DNA from: an uncultured Eubacteriales bacterium | Lineage (GTDB): Bacteria > Bacillota > Clostridia > Oscillospirales > Acutalibacteraceae | Length of the DNA: 44,042 nucleotides | Direction of reading: 5' to 3' | NCBI GenBank assembly: GCA_949299505.1 | Contig: CASGAS010000006.1 | Span: 1-44,042 of the forward strand | In this document: positions 6,581 to 15,443 of the stretch, in pieces | Position numbering within the stretch: position 1 is the first letter of the stretch | Layout of the letters: each line of letters starts with the position of its first letter | The notes under the pieces: model-generated | What the model was told of the DNA's origin: nothing | Seen by the model: the letters and a program-made list of their open reading frames with translations, nothing else | Database searches by the model: none | Made by a program: the position numbers and the translations under genes

Positions 6581-9500
6581 TCCGCTTCGCCCCTGTCCAC
6601 AGGCATTACCGCGAAACGGAATTCAATGGAATCGCCGAACGTAAATCGATAGCGTTCGAGCGCATCCGGCCCGCAGGCGTTCGAGCCCGCGCCGCGCATA
6701 AAGCCGTCCACCGAAAGGAAGGTCGTATGCTGGCTGCGCAGGTCCTCGCGGTGCTTGGCTTCACACAAAAGCGCCTGGGTGTAGTCGTGCACGCTGAAGC
6801 TGAATTTCGGCAGGCCCAGCACCGCAAGCCCGACGCCGTTTTTGTCGGTCAGGGCAACGCGCTTCGTACCGCCGTGGTTGCCGTTGTCCTGCGGCTTGAT
6901 GTAGTTTTCGTGCATTTCGCGCACCGTGCTGCGGTACAGCCCAACCGGCGACTGCAAATTGAAGTCGCACATGTTTTCGTACGGCCCGCGGCCATAATAT
7001 TCGACCTCGCTGAACGCCGCGGGCAGCTCGACCGTCACGCCGAAGCGCGGCAGGTCCTTGCCCCCGAACATTGTGCGCTTCAGCTTTGCCGAGACGTCAA
7101 GGACCGCGCCCGGGTAAACGGAATAGGTCATTTCACAGGTGTACCACGGCAGCTTGCCGCAGACGAGCTTGTATTTCGCCTGCACCTGCACGCAGTCGCC
7201 CGCCTCCTTGGCGTCCATGGCCACAAACACCGGCTTTACAAGCGGCAGCTTTTTGCGGTTCCACTTGGGCGTCCAGGCATAGGCGTCGTTGTCAATGGGC
7301 GCGCGGTAGATGTTCGGCACGAAGCCGCACACGCCGCCTGCGGGCGTCGTGTTGATGCGTTCGGCGCCGTTTGCAAAAAGGCTTTCAAGCGCGCCGGTCT
7401 CGCGGCTGAACACCGCGCGGAAGCCCTCGCCCGTCACAACGCAGCGTTCCCCGTCCTTTTCCAGCGCAATGGGGGCGCTTTTCCCGGCGGGCAGCGCGTT
7501 CGGAACGTCGTTTAAGACAAACTGCTCGTGCGCAATTTCCTCGCCGCTTTCCGTGTCCATATAGGTCATATTCAGCAGCACGTCCGCGTCCTTGCGCACC
7601 GTCTCAATGGGAAATTCCAGCTTCTGCTCGCCCATGGGCGGAACGTCGGTCGGAACCGTCCCGGAGGCCTTTAAGCGCCCGTTTTCCAGAAGCGACCAGC
7701 AAACGGAAATATAGTTCGACGCACGGAATCGATTGGTATTCTGGAACACATAGGTCTTTTCGTCCGCCTGCCGCGCGCGCAGAGGACGGTAAACCTCTTT
7801 CATCTCCCGCGCGCCGGTATGCGGCGTGCGGTCGGGATAAAACAGGCCGTCCACACAGAAGTTGCCGTCGTGCAGCGTTTCGCCGTGGTCGCCGCCGTAG
7901 GTATATTCGTTCTTGTATTTCGGGTCGTTTGCTTCGTGGTGCACGGCGTGGTCACACCATTCCCAGATGCAGCCGCCCATAAGCTTGTCGCTCGAATAAA
8001 ACGTCTGCCAATAATCCTCCAGGCTGCCGGGGCCGACGCCCATGGCGTGGGCGTATTCGCACAGGAAGAACGGCTTGCCGTTGTATTCGCTGCCGCGCAC
8101 GCCGTCGCGGGTCTTTTCCACATGCGCTATATCCGTATACATTTCGGAAATGACATCGTAGCCCTTGCGCTTGGTGCGGATAACGCCCTCGTAATGCACC
8201 GGAATCTCGGGACAGACTTCTTTTAGGTACGCGCAGCACGCATCCTGGTTCGCATAGCCGCCGGACTCGTTGCCCAAGGACCACATCGTAATGCACGGGT
8301 GGTTGCGGTCGCGCAGATACATGCGCCGCACCCGGTCAAGGTAGCGCGGCTCCCACGCGGGGTCGTGGCTGATGAGGTTCGGCTTATAGAGCTTGTGCGG
8401 GCCCACCGAGCCCGTGCCGTGCGTTTCAATATCCGCCTCGTCCACCACATAAAAGCCCATCTCGTCGGCCAGAGACAGCAGCATCGGGTCGGGCGGATAG
8501 TGGGAGGTGCGAATGGCGTTAACGTTGTACTGCTTCATCAAGCGCAGGTCTTTTTCAATGTCCTCCGCCGTCATGACATAGCCCGTGACCGGGTTGCTGT
8601 CGTGGTGGTTGACGCCCTTGAGCTTGATATGTACGCCGTTGAACTTGAACACGTCGCCGTCAATGGCAACGGTCTTAAAGCCCGTCTTGCTGCGCACGAC
8701 GCAGAGCGTCTGCCCGTCCTTTTTGAGCGTCAAAAGCAGCGTGTAGGTCTTGGGCAGCTCCGCGCTCCACGCCTGCACGCACAGCGCGGCAAAGTCGAAC
8801 TGCATTTTGGGGAACACGGGCTTTTCGTCTTTTACAAGCGTCGTTTCCCCGTCCAGAAGCGCGGCCTCCAGCGTGCAGCCCGCCGCCGCGCCGGCAATTT
8901 CCGCCGACACGCGCAGGTCGTATTTGCCGTCCGCCGTCGCCTTCGTCTTGACCTCAAAATCGTTGAGGAAGGTTTCGTCGAGCTCGTAAAGCAGCACGTC
9001 GCGGAAAATACCGGTCTCGCGGAACATATCCTGGCACTCGAGATACGTCCCCGTGCACCAGCGGTGGACGACGCAAAGCAGCTCGTTTTCCCCCTCGCGC
9101 ACATAGGGGCTCAAATCAAACTCCGCCGTGTTGTGCGCACACTCGGTGTAGCCGACGGTCTGGCCGTTAAGGTAGACGTCCAGACACGGCGCCACGCCCA
9201 AAAAGCTTAAAATATAGGTTTTGGAAAGGTCCTCGACCGAAAAGGTCGTGCGGTACACGCCCACCGCCATCTCCTCGGGAAGCTCCGGCGGCATTAAGTG
9301 GAATTCATACCGGGAATTGAGGTAGACCGGCTCGCGGTAGCCCGTGCGCTGCCAGGTAGAGGGCACCTGCACGCGGTCGAACTGCACGCGCTCGGTATCA
9401 AACTCCTTCGGCACAAGCGCGGTCTTGTCGTAATACTTGAAATCCCACTCCCCGGAAAGCACGCGCACCATGTCGCTGTGGTAGCGTTCGGTAAGGCAGG

Positions 9501-9618
9501 TCTCGCGGCAGAGCGCGTCCTTGTCGCGATACGGAATAAAATACGCGCGCGCCGGGCGCTTGCCCGCCTCGAGCACGTCAAAGCGGCGGTAATTCTCTTT
9601 GTTGAGCGTGTATTGCAT
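6577..9618 (-). CDS. lacZ: Beta-galactosidase, glycoside hydrolase family 2
   Basis: A 1013-aa GH2 beta-galactosidase, the usual length for LacZ with the C-terminal 'small chain' domain. It hydrolyses terminal beta-galactosides such as lactose or galactan side chains in the cytoplasm (no signal peptide). The acid/base Glu is in LGNESGG (about E451) and the nucleophile Glu in FLCEYAHAMG (about E521). Other conserved stretches are RTSHYPPDP, YGGDHGETLHDGNFC and the small-chain region ending in LERYRFTFGDSIEFRF. I start at the ATG at 9618 because the family N-terminus (YRRFDVLEAGKRPARAYF) follows directly; the open frame upstream is unsupported. It is coupled to the GNAT gene downstream. Confidence 0.96.
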   Translation of the reverse strand: MQYTLNKENYRRFDVLEAGKRPARAYFIPYRDKDALCRETCLTERYHSDMVRVLSGEWDFKYYDKTALVPKEFDTERVQFDRVQVPSTWQRTGYREPVYLNSRYEFHLMPPELPEEMAVGVYRTTFSVEDLSKTYILSFLGVAPCLDVYLNGQTVGYTECAHNTAEFDLSPYVREGENELLCVVHRWCTGTYLECQDMFRETGIFRDVLLYELDETFLNDFEVKTKATADGKYDLRVSAEIAGAAAGCTLEAALLDGETTLVKDEKPVFPKMQFDFAALCVQAWSAELPKTYTLLLTLKKDGQTLCVVRSKTGFKTVAIDGDVFKFNGVHIKLKGVNHHDSNPVTGYVMTAEDIEKDLRLMKQYNVNAIRTSHYPPDPMLLSLADEMGFYVVDEADIETHGTGSVGPHKLYKPNLISHDPAWEPRYLDRVRRMYLRDRNHPCITMWSLGNESGGYANQDACCAYLKEVCPEIPVHYEGVIRTKRKGYDVISEMYTDIAHVEKTRDGVRGSEYNGKPFFLCEYAHAMGVGPGSLEDYWQTFYSSDKLMGGCIWEWCDHAVHHEANDPKYKNEYTYGGDHGETLHDGNFCVDGLFYPDRTPHTGAREMKEVYRPLRARQADEKTYVFQNTNRFRASNYISVCWSLLENGRLKASGTVPTDVPPMGEQKLEFPIETVRKDADVLLNMTYMDTESGEEIAHEQFVLNDVPNALPAGKSAPIALEKDGERCVVTGEGFRAVFSRETGALESLFANGAERINTTPAGGVCGFVPNIYRAPIDNDAYAWTPKWNRKKLPLVKPVFVAMDAKEAGDCVQVQAKYKLVCGKLPWYTCEMTYSVYPGAVLDVSAKLKRTMFGGKDLPRFGVTVELPAAFSEVEYYGRGPYENMCDFNLQSPVGLYRSTVREMHENYIKPQDNGNHGGTKRVALTDKNGVGLAVLGLPKFSFSVHDYTQALLCEAKHREDLRSQHTTFLSVDGFMRGAGSNACGPDALERYRFTFGDSIEFRFAVMPVDRGEAE

Positions 9619-9661
9619 ACGCGGTTCCCCTTTACACAGCAAGATATGCCGATTTGTCCTC

Positions 9662-9690
9662 ATGGTAGCACATTTCCGGGCGTTTGGCAA
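9662..9690 (-). promoter_or_regulatory. Possible lacZ promoter
   Basis: On the minus strand TTGCCA (9685-9690) and TACCAT (9662-9667) are 17 bases apart, about 44 bases before the lacZ ATG. The -10 match is modest. Confidence 0.4.
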
Positions 9691-9713
9691 TCGCCTTTGC
9701 AAAAAAAAGACAC

Positions 9714-9739
9714 AGAAAAACCGCCCCAAACGGGGCGGT
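9714..9739 (-). terminator. Terminator after the DNA glycosylase gene
   Basis: ACCGCCCC (9720-9727) and GGGGCGGT (9732-9739) form an 8-bp stem, with TTTTTC after it on the minus strand. Confidence 0.8.
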
Positions 9740-9745
9740 GCGGAT

Positions 9746-10255
9746 TCAGCCGTTCTCCTCGCGCAGCACGCGCCAGGCACAAATCAGTTTTTCCAAGCTC
9801 CACGCGGCGTTCGCGGGGCTTGTAGAGGGCAGGTACTGCGCGGGCAGCTGCGTTTTTGCCCGCTGGTGCCGTTCATATAGGGTATACGCCGTTTTTCCGT
9901 TTGTAAACACGCGGGAAATGGGTGCGGCCGAAAAAAGCGGCGACAGGTCGTTGGGGACCGCGCCGCAAATGCTCGCGTCCGAAGAGCCCTCGACCGTACA
10001 CGCCCCGACAACGTCCCACAGCGCCAGGTGATGCGCCAGAACAAGCGCCCGTTTTTCTTCTATCGTCTGCGGAACCGGCTCCGAAAACACCGCGGCAAGC
10101 ACGCGCCAGAAGCGGTTTTGCGGGTGGCCGTAGAAAAACTGCTGTTCGCGCGATTTAACCGACGGAAAGCTGCCCAAAATCAGCGTCCGGCTGTTTTCGT
10201 CAAACAGCGCGGGGAACGGGTGGGTAAGCCGCTCCCCGTTTTTCGCCGTGCTCAT
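9746..10255 (-). CDS. Hypoxanthine/uracil-DNA glycosylase (UDG superfamily, HDG-like)
   Basis: A 169-aa DNA-repair glycosylase of the uracil-DNA glycosylase superfamily, closest in style to family 6 hypoxanthine-DNA glycosylases that remove deaminated adenine. Visible motifs are the N-terminal LILGSFPSVKSREQQFFYGHPQNRFW, which is characteristic of this family, ALWDVVGACTVEGSSDASI in the middle, and the C-terminal LPSTSPANAAWSLEKL, which corresponds to the DNA-intercalation 'HPS-P' motif. Its ATG overlaps the GH30 stop (ATGA), so it is translated by coupling from a carbohydrate-degradation gene. This pairing has no obvious logic. A terminator follows it. Confidence 0.85.
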   Translation of the reverse strand: MSTAKNGERLTHPFPALFDENSRTLILGSFPSVKSREQQFFYGHPQNRFWRVLAAVFSEPVPQTIEEKRALVLAHHLALWDVVGACTVEGSSDASICGAVPNDLSPLFSAAPISRVFTNGKTAYTLYERHQRAKTQLPAQYLPSTSPANAAWSLEKLICAWRVLREENG

Positions 10256-11748
10256 GCGAACACAAAGGTCGTCACGGACTGCGCCGGGACCTCGCCCGCG
10301 TACGCGCCGTCCTGTGCGGTCAGAAGCGCGCCGGCGTTTTCCAGGTCGCGCGCCGCGTCCGTCACATACGCTTCCACGCCGGAAAACGCCGCTTTGCTTC
10401 CGAAATCCAGCGTGCAGGGCTGCGCTTTGTCGGTCGCGTTGACCACGACGACCGTCGCCGTCTCCCCGTCGCGGAAAGCGACGGCGGAAAGCGGGCTGTC
10501 TTTCGCAAGCTTGGTTTCCACGCGCACCGCGCCCGGCTTTACGAATCGGGAAAAGTTCCCCAGCGCCCAAAGCCGCTTGGTCGTCTCGTAGGTATGCGCG
10601 TCGCGGTCGACGTAAATAAGCCCGTCGCGGTAATCGTAGGCCGAAACCGCAATCCAGTAGCTCCAGCTCGCCGCGTCCAGGATGGTCAGGTCCTCAATCA
10701 CGGTGTTGGCAAGCACCAAAGCGGAATCCATGGTCACGTCCTTGCCGTTCACCATTTCCGTCCATTCGGTGCAGCGCACGGTCATGTCCGGGTAATGCCA
10801 GCGCAAATACCGCGCGGTCTTTTCCTTGTCTTCGGCCGTCCCCCAGTAGGAATGGGTGTCCAGCGTCCGGAACACCGCAGACAGCGTATCGTCGTCGGCA
10901 ATGGCCTCCACATACCGCTTGAGCGTGTCGCCGTACGGCTGACCGGATTCAAACATGGCAAGCTCCACGTCGTCCGCCAGGCCGCGCGCCTGCAGCTCGG
11001 CCAAAAAGACCTTATAAAGCGCGACGACCTCGTCGGGCTCATAATGGCAGCCCTCCTGCCCACCCTGCCAGGTCCACTGCGGCTCGTTAATCGGGGAAAC
11101 AGACGTCACGGGAACGCCCGACGCGCGGAAATGCTCGACCGCATCCAAAACATAGTCGGCAAAATTCTGATACTGCGACGCGTCCAGGTTCGGCAGCGAA
11201 TAAAAATGGTCCGTGCCGTTTTCGTCGGTGTAATCCAGACGCGCCGGGTCGGGGTCGCAATGGGTCTTGCCGTTTATGGTCATCGTGTCCGGCGCGGAAT
11301 TGGAAAAGAAAACGACCTCTTCGACGCCCAGCGACACGGCCTTTTCCATGCACCAGACCGCGGCGGCGTCCAGCGAATAGTCCGCCGTGCCGTCCGCCGT
11401 CAAAAAGCTCTGCGTTTTGCGCCAGGGGTCCGAGTAATAGGAAGCGTCCGCCTCCCCCTTCGTGCCTGCGCCGAGGTTATAGCGGTAAATGTCGAGGTCG
11501 ATGCCCGCGTCGCCGTACAAAAGCGTTAAAATCTCGTCGCGCACGGCCTCGTTTCCCTGCCCGGGTTCAGTCCAGGCGCCGACGTCCTGCGCCCACCACG
11601 CGGCGCTCGCGCCGAAGCCCTCCATCGTCTGACAGTCTTTTTGCAGCTTTATAGAGACCGTATCCGTACCGGTCGGTCCGCAGGATGCAAGCATGGAAAC
11701 CAGGCCTCCCATCACACAAAGTCCCGCGATGATTCTTTGAAATCGCAT
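10252..11748 (-). CDS. Secreted lipoprotein glycoside hydrolase, GH30-like (endo-beta-1,6-galactanase type)
   Basis: A 498-aa extracellular lipoprotein. The N-terminus is a type II signal peptide with lipobox LASC (Cys at about residue 23). The body is a GH30-like (beta/alpha)8 barrel followed by a small beta domain. The opening MEGFGASAAWWA, the strand IDLDIYRYNLGAG, the acid/base motif SPINEPQWTWQGGQEGCHY and the nucleophile region VRCTEWTEM are visible. The NEPQ-W-QEGCHY combination resembles GH30 subfamily 5 beta-1,6-galactanases; a xylanase or glucosylceramidase-like activity is not excluded. It would trim plant arabinogalactan or similar chains at the cell surface, feeding the nearby LacZ and GPH systems. 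The gene is coupled to the DNA glycosylase downstream. Confidence 0.85.
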   Translation of the reverse strand: MRFQRIIAGLCVMGGLVSMLASCGPTGTDTVSIKLQKDCQTMEGFGASAAWWAQDVGAWTEPGQGNEAVRDEILTLLYGDAGIDLDIYRYNLGAGTKGEADASYYSDPWRKTQSFLTADGTADYSLDAAAVWCMEKAVSLGVEEVVFFSNSAPDTMTINGKTHCDPDPARLDYTDENGTDHFYSLPNLDASQYQNFADYVLDAVEHFRASGVPVTSVSPINEPQWTWQGGQEGCHYEPDEVVALYKVFLAELQARGLADDVELAMFESGQPYGDTLKRYVEAIADDDTLSAVFRTLDTHSYWGTAEDKEKTARYLRWHYPDMTVRCTEWTEMVNGKDVTMDSALVLANTVIEDLTILDAASWSYWIAVSAYDYRDGLIYVDRDAHTYETTKRLWALGNFSRFVKPGAVRVETKLAKDSPLSAVAFRDGETATVVVVNATDKAQPCTLDFGSKAAFSGVEAYVTDAARDLENAGALLTAQDGAYAGEVPAQSVTTFVFA

Positions 11749-11763
11749 ACGTTTCTCCCCGTC

Positions 11764-11793
11764 AAAAAAAGGGCGGAAGCCGCACTTCCGCCC
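11764..11793 (-). terminator. Terminator after upp
   Basis: GGGCGGAAG (11771-11779) and CTTCCGCCC (11785-11793) form a 9-bp stem. Seven T follow on the minus strand. Confidence 0.85.
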
Positions 11794-11802
11794 AAAGTCT
11801 GT

Positions 11803-12432
11803 TTATTTTGTGCCGAAAATGCGGTCGCCCGCGTCGCCAAGGCCCGGGATGATGTAGCAATGGTCGTCGAGCCGTTCGTCGAGCGCGGCGCAGTACACGT
11901 CCACGTCCGGATGCGCGGACGTAAGCGCCTCGAGCCCCTCGGGCGCGGCGATGATGCCCATGAATTTGATGGACTTCGGATGATAGGTTTTAATCTGGTT
12001 GATGGCGTCCACCGCGGACCCGCCGGTCGCAAGCATCGGGTCGAGCACAATGACCTCGCGCTGGGAAATGTCCGACGGCAGCTTGCAGTAATAGGGAACG
12101 GGCTTCGCCGTTTCGGGGTCGCGGTACATGCCGATATGCCCGACCTTCGCAGAGGGCACCAGCTCCAGCACGCCGCCGAGCATCCCCATGCCGGCGCGCA
12201 GAATGGGCACGAACGCCAGCGTCTTGCCCGAAATGACCTTGGTTTTTGCCATGGACATGGGCGTTTCGATTTCGACCTCCTGCAGCGGCAGGTCGCGCGT
12301 CGCCTCATAACACATAAGCATGGAAATTTCCTGTACCAGCGCGCGGAATTCCTTGGAACCCGTGTTCTTGTCGCGCAGGAGCGTAAGCTTGTGCTGAATC
12401 AGCGGATGATTGGTGATGGTGACCTTTCCCAT
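11803..12432 (-). CDS. upp: Uracil phosphoribosyltransferase
   Basis: A 209-aa enzyme of typical length that makes UMP from uracil and PRPP in pyrimidine salvage. The family start ([20 protein letters not shown]), the PRPP-binding loop [18 protein letters not shown], and the uracil-binding C-terminus ([17 protein letters not shown]) are all present. The ATG follows GGAGG by 6 bases. It has its own promoter between it and rpiB and its own terminator, so it can be expressed as a single gene. Confidence 0.98.
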   Translation of the reverse strand: MGKVTITNHPLIQHKLTLLRDKNTGSKEFRALVQEISMLMCYEATRDLPLQEVEIETPMSMAKTKVISGKTLAFVPILRAGMGMLGGVLELVPSAKVGHIGMYRDPETAKPVPYYCKLPSDISQREVIVLDPMLATGGSAVDAINQIKTYHPKSIKFMGIIAAPEGLEALTSAHPDVDVYCAALDERLDDHCYIIPGLGDAGDRIFGTK

Positions 12433-12467
12433 AATGCGCCTCCGTGTGTTGAATTGAACCGTACAAC

Positions 12468-12496
12468 ATTATAGACCCTGTAAAGAAAAATTACAA
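12468..12496 (-). promoter_or_regulatory. Promoter of upp
   Basis: On the minus strand TTGTAA (12491-12496) and TATAAT (12468-12473) are 17 bases apart, about 36 bases before the upp ATG. No pyrimidine attenuator is seen in the short leader. Confidence 0.7.
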
Positions 12497-12523
12497 GGTT
12501 TTTCGCCGCAAATCGGGCAAATT

Positions 12524-12982
12524 TTACGCGTTCAGGTCTTCGCCGTTCTCAATCGCGGCAATCTGGTCGATGCGCCGCTGGTGACGGCCGCCCTCAAAAT
12601 CCGTGTGCAAAAACACGTCGACAAGCTCCGTCGCAAGGCCCGGACCAATAACCCGCCCGCCAAGGCACAGGACGTTCGCGTCGTTGTGCAGGCGCGTAAA
12701 TTTGGCGCCGAAATAGTCCGAGCAGCACGCAGCGCGCACGCCGCGGACCTTGTTCGCCGCCATGGAAATGCCGATGCCCGTGCCGCAGCAGAGGATGGCG
12801 CGGCTTTCCTTGTCGGGGTCCGCAAGCATCGCGCGGCAGGTCTTTTGCGCAATCGGCGCATAGTCGACGGAAGCGGTCGAATCCGTGCCGCAGTCCACGA
12901 AGGGGATCTCCTGCTCGGTGAGATAGGCTTTGATTTCTTCCTTTAACGCATAGCCGCCGTGGTCGGCGCCAAGATAGATCAT
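12524..12982 (-). CDS. rpiB: Ribose-5-phosphate isomerase B
   Basis: A 152-aa RpiB/LacAB family sugar-phosphate isomerase interconverting ribose 5-phosphate and ribulose 5-phosphate. The N-terminal ADHGGYALKEEI motif, the catalytic cysteine region AILCCGTGIGISMAANK, the anion-hole sequence and the C-terminal FEGGRHQRRIDQI are visible. Its ATG overlaps the tsaB stop by 4 bases, so the order tsaE-tsaB-rpiB is translationally coupled. The link to pyrimidine salvage (upp next) may be PRPP supply; that is inference. Confidence 0.97.
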   Translation of the reverse strand: MIYLGADHGGYALKEEIKAYLTEQEIPFVDCGTDSTASVDYAPIAQKTCRAMLADPDKESRAILCCGTGIGISMAANKVRGVRAACCSDYFGAKFTRLHNDANVLCLGGRVIGPGLATELVDVFLHTDFEGGRHQRRIDQIAAIENGEDLNA

Positions 12983-13692
12983 ACGGTTTTCTCCTTTTTC
13001 TGCTTTTTTTGATTTAACTCCCGCTCCGCCTGCGGCAGACGGAGATAGACAGGCTGAATTTCTGCGGCGGGCACCAAAGCTTCGCCGCGCGTGATTTTTT
13101 CAAAGGCCAGCAGCGCAACCGCAGAAGCGCGCGGGCAGCGCGCCGGCGCCGGCGCGCAGGAAAGCCGGTCTCCAAGGCCGGGCGCCAGCGCGTCGTACAC
13201 GAGCGCCGCGCCGTCGCCGGTCAAGCGAACCGGCCCGCGCACGGCCGCAAGCCGCTCGCCGAGCGTGTCGATGGTCATCGCTTCGTCCGGCGTCAGGCGT
13301 TCCCCCGCCCGGAACTGCGCGGTATAAACCTGCCGGCAGCGCGCGTCCATGACGGCGCAGACGGTTTCCCCGACCCGGTCCGCAAGCGGATACGCCGCCG
13401 TTTCCAGCGCGGAGACGGAAAAGCACGGCTTGCCCGCCGCGTCGGCAAGGCCCTTAACCGCCGCCACCCCGATGCGCACGCCGGTAAAAGAGCCGGGACC
13501 CGCCGCGACCGCGAACACGTCGACGTCTGCAAGCGGCATTTCCCCGACGGTCAAAAGCGATTCGGCCATGGGCAGCAGCGTGCGGCTGTGCTTCAGCCCC
13601 GACGCAAGGAAAAATTCGCCCAGAAGCCGCCGGCCGTCCGTTAAAGCGACGCTCGCCTGCGTTCCGGAGCACTCCAAAGCCAGGATTTTCAA
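12979..13692 (-). CDS. tsaB: tRNA threonylcarbamoyladenosine biosynthesis protein TsaB
   Basis: A 237-aa TsaB of the ASKHA fold. It scaffolds the TsaD-TsaE complex that makes t6A37 on ANN-decoding tRNAs. The N-terminus ILALECSGTQASVAL, the helix GLKHSRTLLPMAESLL, the AAGPGSFTGVRIGVAAVKGLA block and AVMDARCRQVYTA are standard. The start is a TTG at 13692, with GGAGGG upstream, overlapping the tsaE stop (TTGA); the frame upstream of it is only the complement of tsaE. The C-terminal ~60 residues hold the usual degenerate binding face (ARCPRASAVALLAF) and a Lys-rich end. tsaD is not in the window. Confidence 0.95.
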   Translation of the reverse strand: MKILALECSGTQASVALTDGRRLLGEFFLASGLKHSRTLLPMAESLLTVGEMPLADVDVFAVAAGPGSFTGVRIGVAAVKGLADAAGKPCFSVSALETAAYPLADRVGETVCAVMDARCRQVYTAQFRAGERLTPDEAMTIDTLGERLAAVRGPVRLTGDGAALVYDALAPGLGDRLSCAPAPARCPRASAVALLAFEKITRGEALVPAAEIQPVYLRLPQAERELNQKKQKKEKTV

Positions 13693-14123
13693 AGCTCGAT
13701 TCCCTCCACCGTAATTCTGCGCTCCTCTGCCGTGCGGCCCTGCTGCAGCGTCACGCGGACCGTGTTTTCCGGCAGGGCGTTTTCGATGTTCTCGCTCCAC
13801 TCGACGCACAGCACGCTGCCCGCGTCCAGATATTCAAAAAAACCGGTGGACAGCAAATCCTCCCAGGTCTCTACGCGGTACATATCGAAATGGCAAAGCG
13901 CGTCGTTTTCGCCGTACACGTTGACAATGGCAAAGGTCGGGCTGCAAACGGCGTCCGAAAGGCCAAGCCCCGCCGCGACGCCGGTTACAAACACCGTTTT
14001 GCCCATGCCCATGCCCCCGAAGAGCGCCACGACCCGGCCGCCCGCACTCTCGGCGAGCTTTTTCCCGAGCTTTTCCCCGAGCGCGCGCGTCTGGGCCGCA
14101 TTCTGCGTAACGAATTGCTGCAT
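13689..14123 (-). CDS. tsaE: tRNA threonylcarbamoyladenosine biosynthesis ATPase TsaE
   Basis: A 144-aa P-loop ATPase that drives the t6A synthesis cycle. The Walker A reads LFGGMGMGKT, where the family norm is GDLGAGKT. The switch region (SPTFAIVNVY), the HFDMYR motif and the 'CVEWSENI' motif are present. The ATG at 14123 is chosen because the family N-terminus (TQNAAQTRALGEKLG) follows it; the upstream frame runs into the divergent promoter. It is the first gene of the tsaE-tsaB-rpiB unit, transcribed away from rodA. Confidence 0.94.
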   Translation of the reverse strand: MQQFVTQNAAQTRALGEKLGKKLAESAGGRVVALFGGMGMGKTVFVTGVAAGLGLSDAVCSPTFAIVNVYGENDALCHFDMYRVETWEDLLSTGFFEYLDAGSVLCVEWSENIENALPENTVRVTLQQGRTAEERRITVEGIEL

Positions 14124-14138
14124 GTAATCACCATGCAC

Positions 14139-14167
14139 AGTATACCATGCAAATTCACAAGCGTAAA
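14139..14167 (-). promoter_or_regulatory. Promoter of tsaE-tsaB-rpiB
   Basis: On the minus strand TTTACG (14162-14167) and TATACT (14139-14144) are 17 bases apart, just before the tsaE start. Confidence 0.5.
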
Positions 14168-14178
14168 TACTTTTTTCC

Positions 14179-14207
14179 TTGAAAAAGGCCGTGCGGCATA
14201 CTATAAT
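14179..14207 (+). promoter_or_regulatory. Promoter of the rodA-FHA-ftsW-pbp operon
   Basis: TTGAAA (14179-14184) and TATAAT (14202-14207) are 17 bases apart, 35 bases before the rodA-like ATG. It is back-to-back with the tsaE promoter. Confidence 0.75.
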
Positions 14208-14242
14208 ACCAATAGAAACCATTTCCGACGAAAGGAGACGCC

Positions 14243-15418
14243 ATGAAAAAGCGTCTGGACGCCGTCCGCCTGTTTTTCCGCGAAACCGATAAGCTGCTGT
14301 TTTTCTCGTGCATTGCCGCGTCGCTGTACGGGCTTGTGATGGTGTTCAGCGCCACGCGCAGCGACCGTGCCGACGGAGAGCTTTTTTCCCGCGAATTTCT
14401 AATCATGCTCATCGCCGTCTTTCTGGGAATCGCGATGTGCCTTGTCATTTCCTATTTCAATTATGAGGTTTTCACCCGATACTGGCTGATTATCGGCGCC
14501 GCGTGTATTTTAGCGCTTTTGCTGCTGTTTCCGTTCGGCTCGGGGCCGGAGTCGCGGCCCGACGCGCGCACCTGGCTGCGCTTTGGGGACCTGTTCAGCA
14601 TCCAGCCCTCCGAATTTGTAAAAATCGGCTTTATCGTTACCTTCAGCGTCCATCTGGAACGCCTGCGGGACAAGCTCAACCGGTTCTGGAGCGTCGCGCA
14701 GCTGGGTCTGCACGCGCTGGTGCCCACCGCGCTGGTGCTTTTGACCGGCGACATGGGGTCGGCGCTCATTTTCCTTGTGATGGCGGTCATCATGCTGTTT
14801 GTCGGCGGGGTGCACTGGGGGTATTTCTTAGGCGGCTTCGCGCTGCTGTGCGCGGCGGCGCCGCTGGTGTGGACGTTTGTGTTTTCCTCCATCCAGAAAA
14901 ACCGCTTTTTGGCGCTGCTGTACCCGGAGCTGTATCCGAGCATCATTTACCAGCAGCAAAACGGCATCAACGCCATCGGCTCGGGCGGCATCACCGGGCA
15001 GGGGCTTTTTAGGGGCGCCTATACGCAGGCGGGGCTTGTGCCCGAAAACCAGAACGACTTTATTTTCACCGCGATAGGCGAAGAACTGGGCTTTGTGGGG
15101 TGCCTTGCGGCGCTTGCGCTTTTGTGCCTGATTTCCGTGCGGCTCATCCTCATCGGCCGCAAATCGCGCGAGCGTTCGACCAACCTCATCTGTACGGGGG
15201 TCGCGTCGATGATTCTGTCGCAGACCGTCGTCAACATCGGCATGTGCTTAATGCTCATGCCCGTTATCGGCATTACCCTCCCCTTTTTCTCGGCGGGCGG
15301 GTCGTCAAACCTCGGCGTGTACCTCGGCATCGGCCTTGCCCTGAGCATTTACCGGCACAACTGTGACCAGGGCGCGGTCAACGTGCGCGTTTACGACTCG
15401 TTAAAGGATGTAAAATGA
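14243..15418 (+). CDS. SEDS peptidoglycan glycosyltransferase, RodA/FtsW family (first copy)
   Basis: A 391-aa polytopic SEDS protein, a lipid II polymerase that works with a class B PBP during elongation or division. Conserved elements are the FSIQPSEFVKIGFIV motif, LTGDMGSALIFLVMAV with the catalytic-region Asp, NGINAIGSGGITGQGLF, ENQNDFIFTAIGEELGF, and the C-terminal GITLPFFSAGGSSNLGVYLGIG. About ten hydrophobic helices are seen. The match is best to the RodA/MrdB side of the family. AGGAGA precedes the ATG. It heads an operon with an FHA protein, a second SEDS protein and a PBP, an order reminiscent of the actinobacterial fha-rodA-pbpA cluster. Confidence 0.93.
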   Translation: MKKRLDAVRLFFRETDKLLFFSCIAASLYGLVMVFSATRSDRADGELFSREFLIMLIAVFLGIAMCLVISYFNYEVFTRYWLIIGAACILALLLLFPFGSGPESRPDARTWLRFGDLFSIQPSEFVKIGFIVTFSVHLERLRDKLNRFWSVAQLGLHALVPTALVLLTGDMGSALIFLVMAVIMLFVGGVHWGYFLGGFALLCAAAPLVWTFVFSSIQKNRFLALLYPELYPSIIYQQQNGINAIGSGGITGQGLFRGAYTQAGLVPENQNDFIFTAIGEELGFVGCLAALALLCLISVRLILIGRKSRERSTNLICTGVASMILSQTVVNIGMCLMLMPVIGITLPFFSAGGSSNLGVYLGIGLALSIYRHNCDQGAVNVRVYDSLKDVK

Positions 15419-15443
15419 CAAAGGATGAAAGGAGCGGCGCAAA

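Noticed and set aside
8299..9210. 303-codon plus-strand open frame opposite lacZ
   Set aside because: Shadow of lacZ; no ribosome site and no domain.
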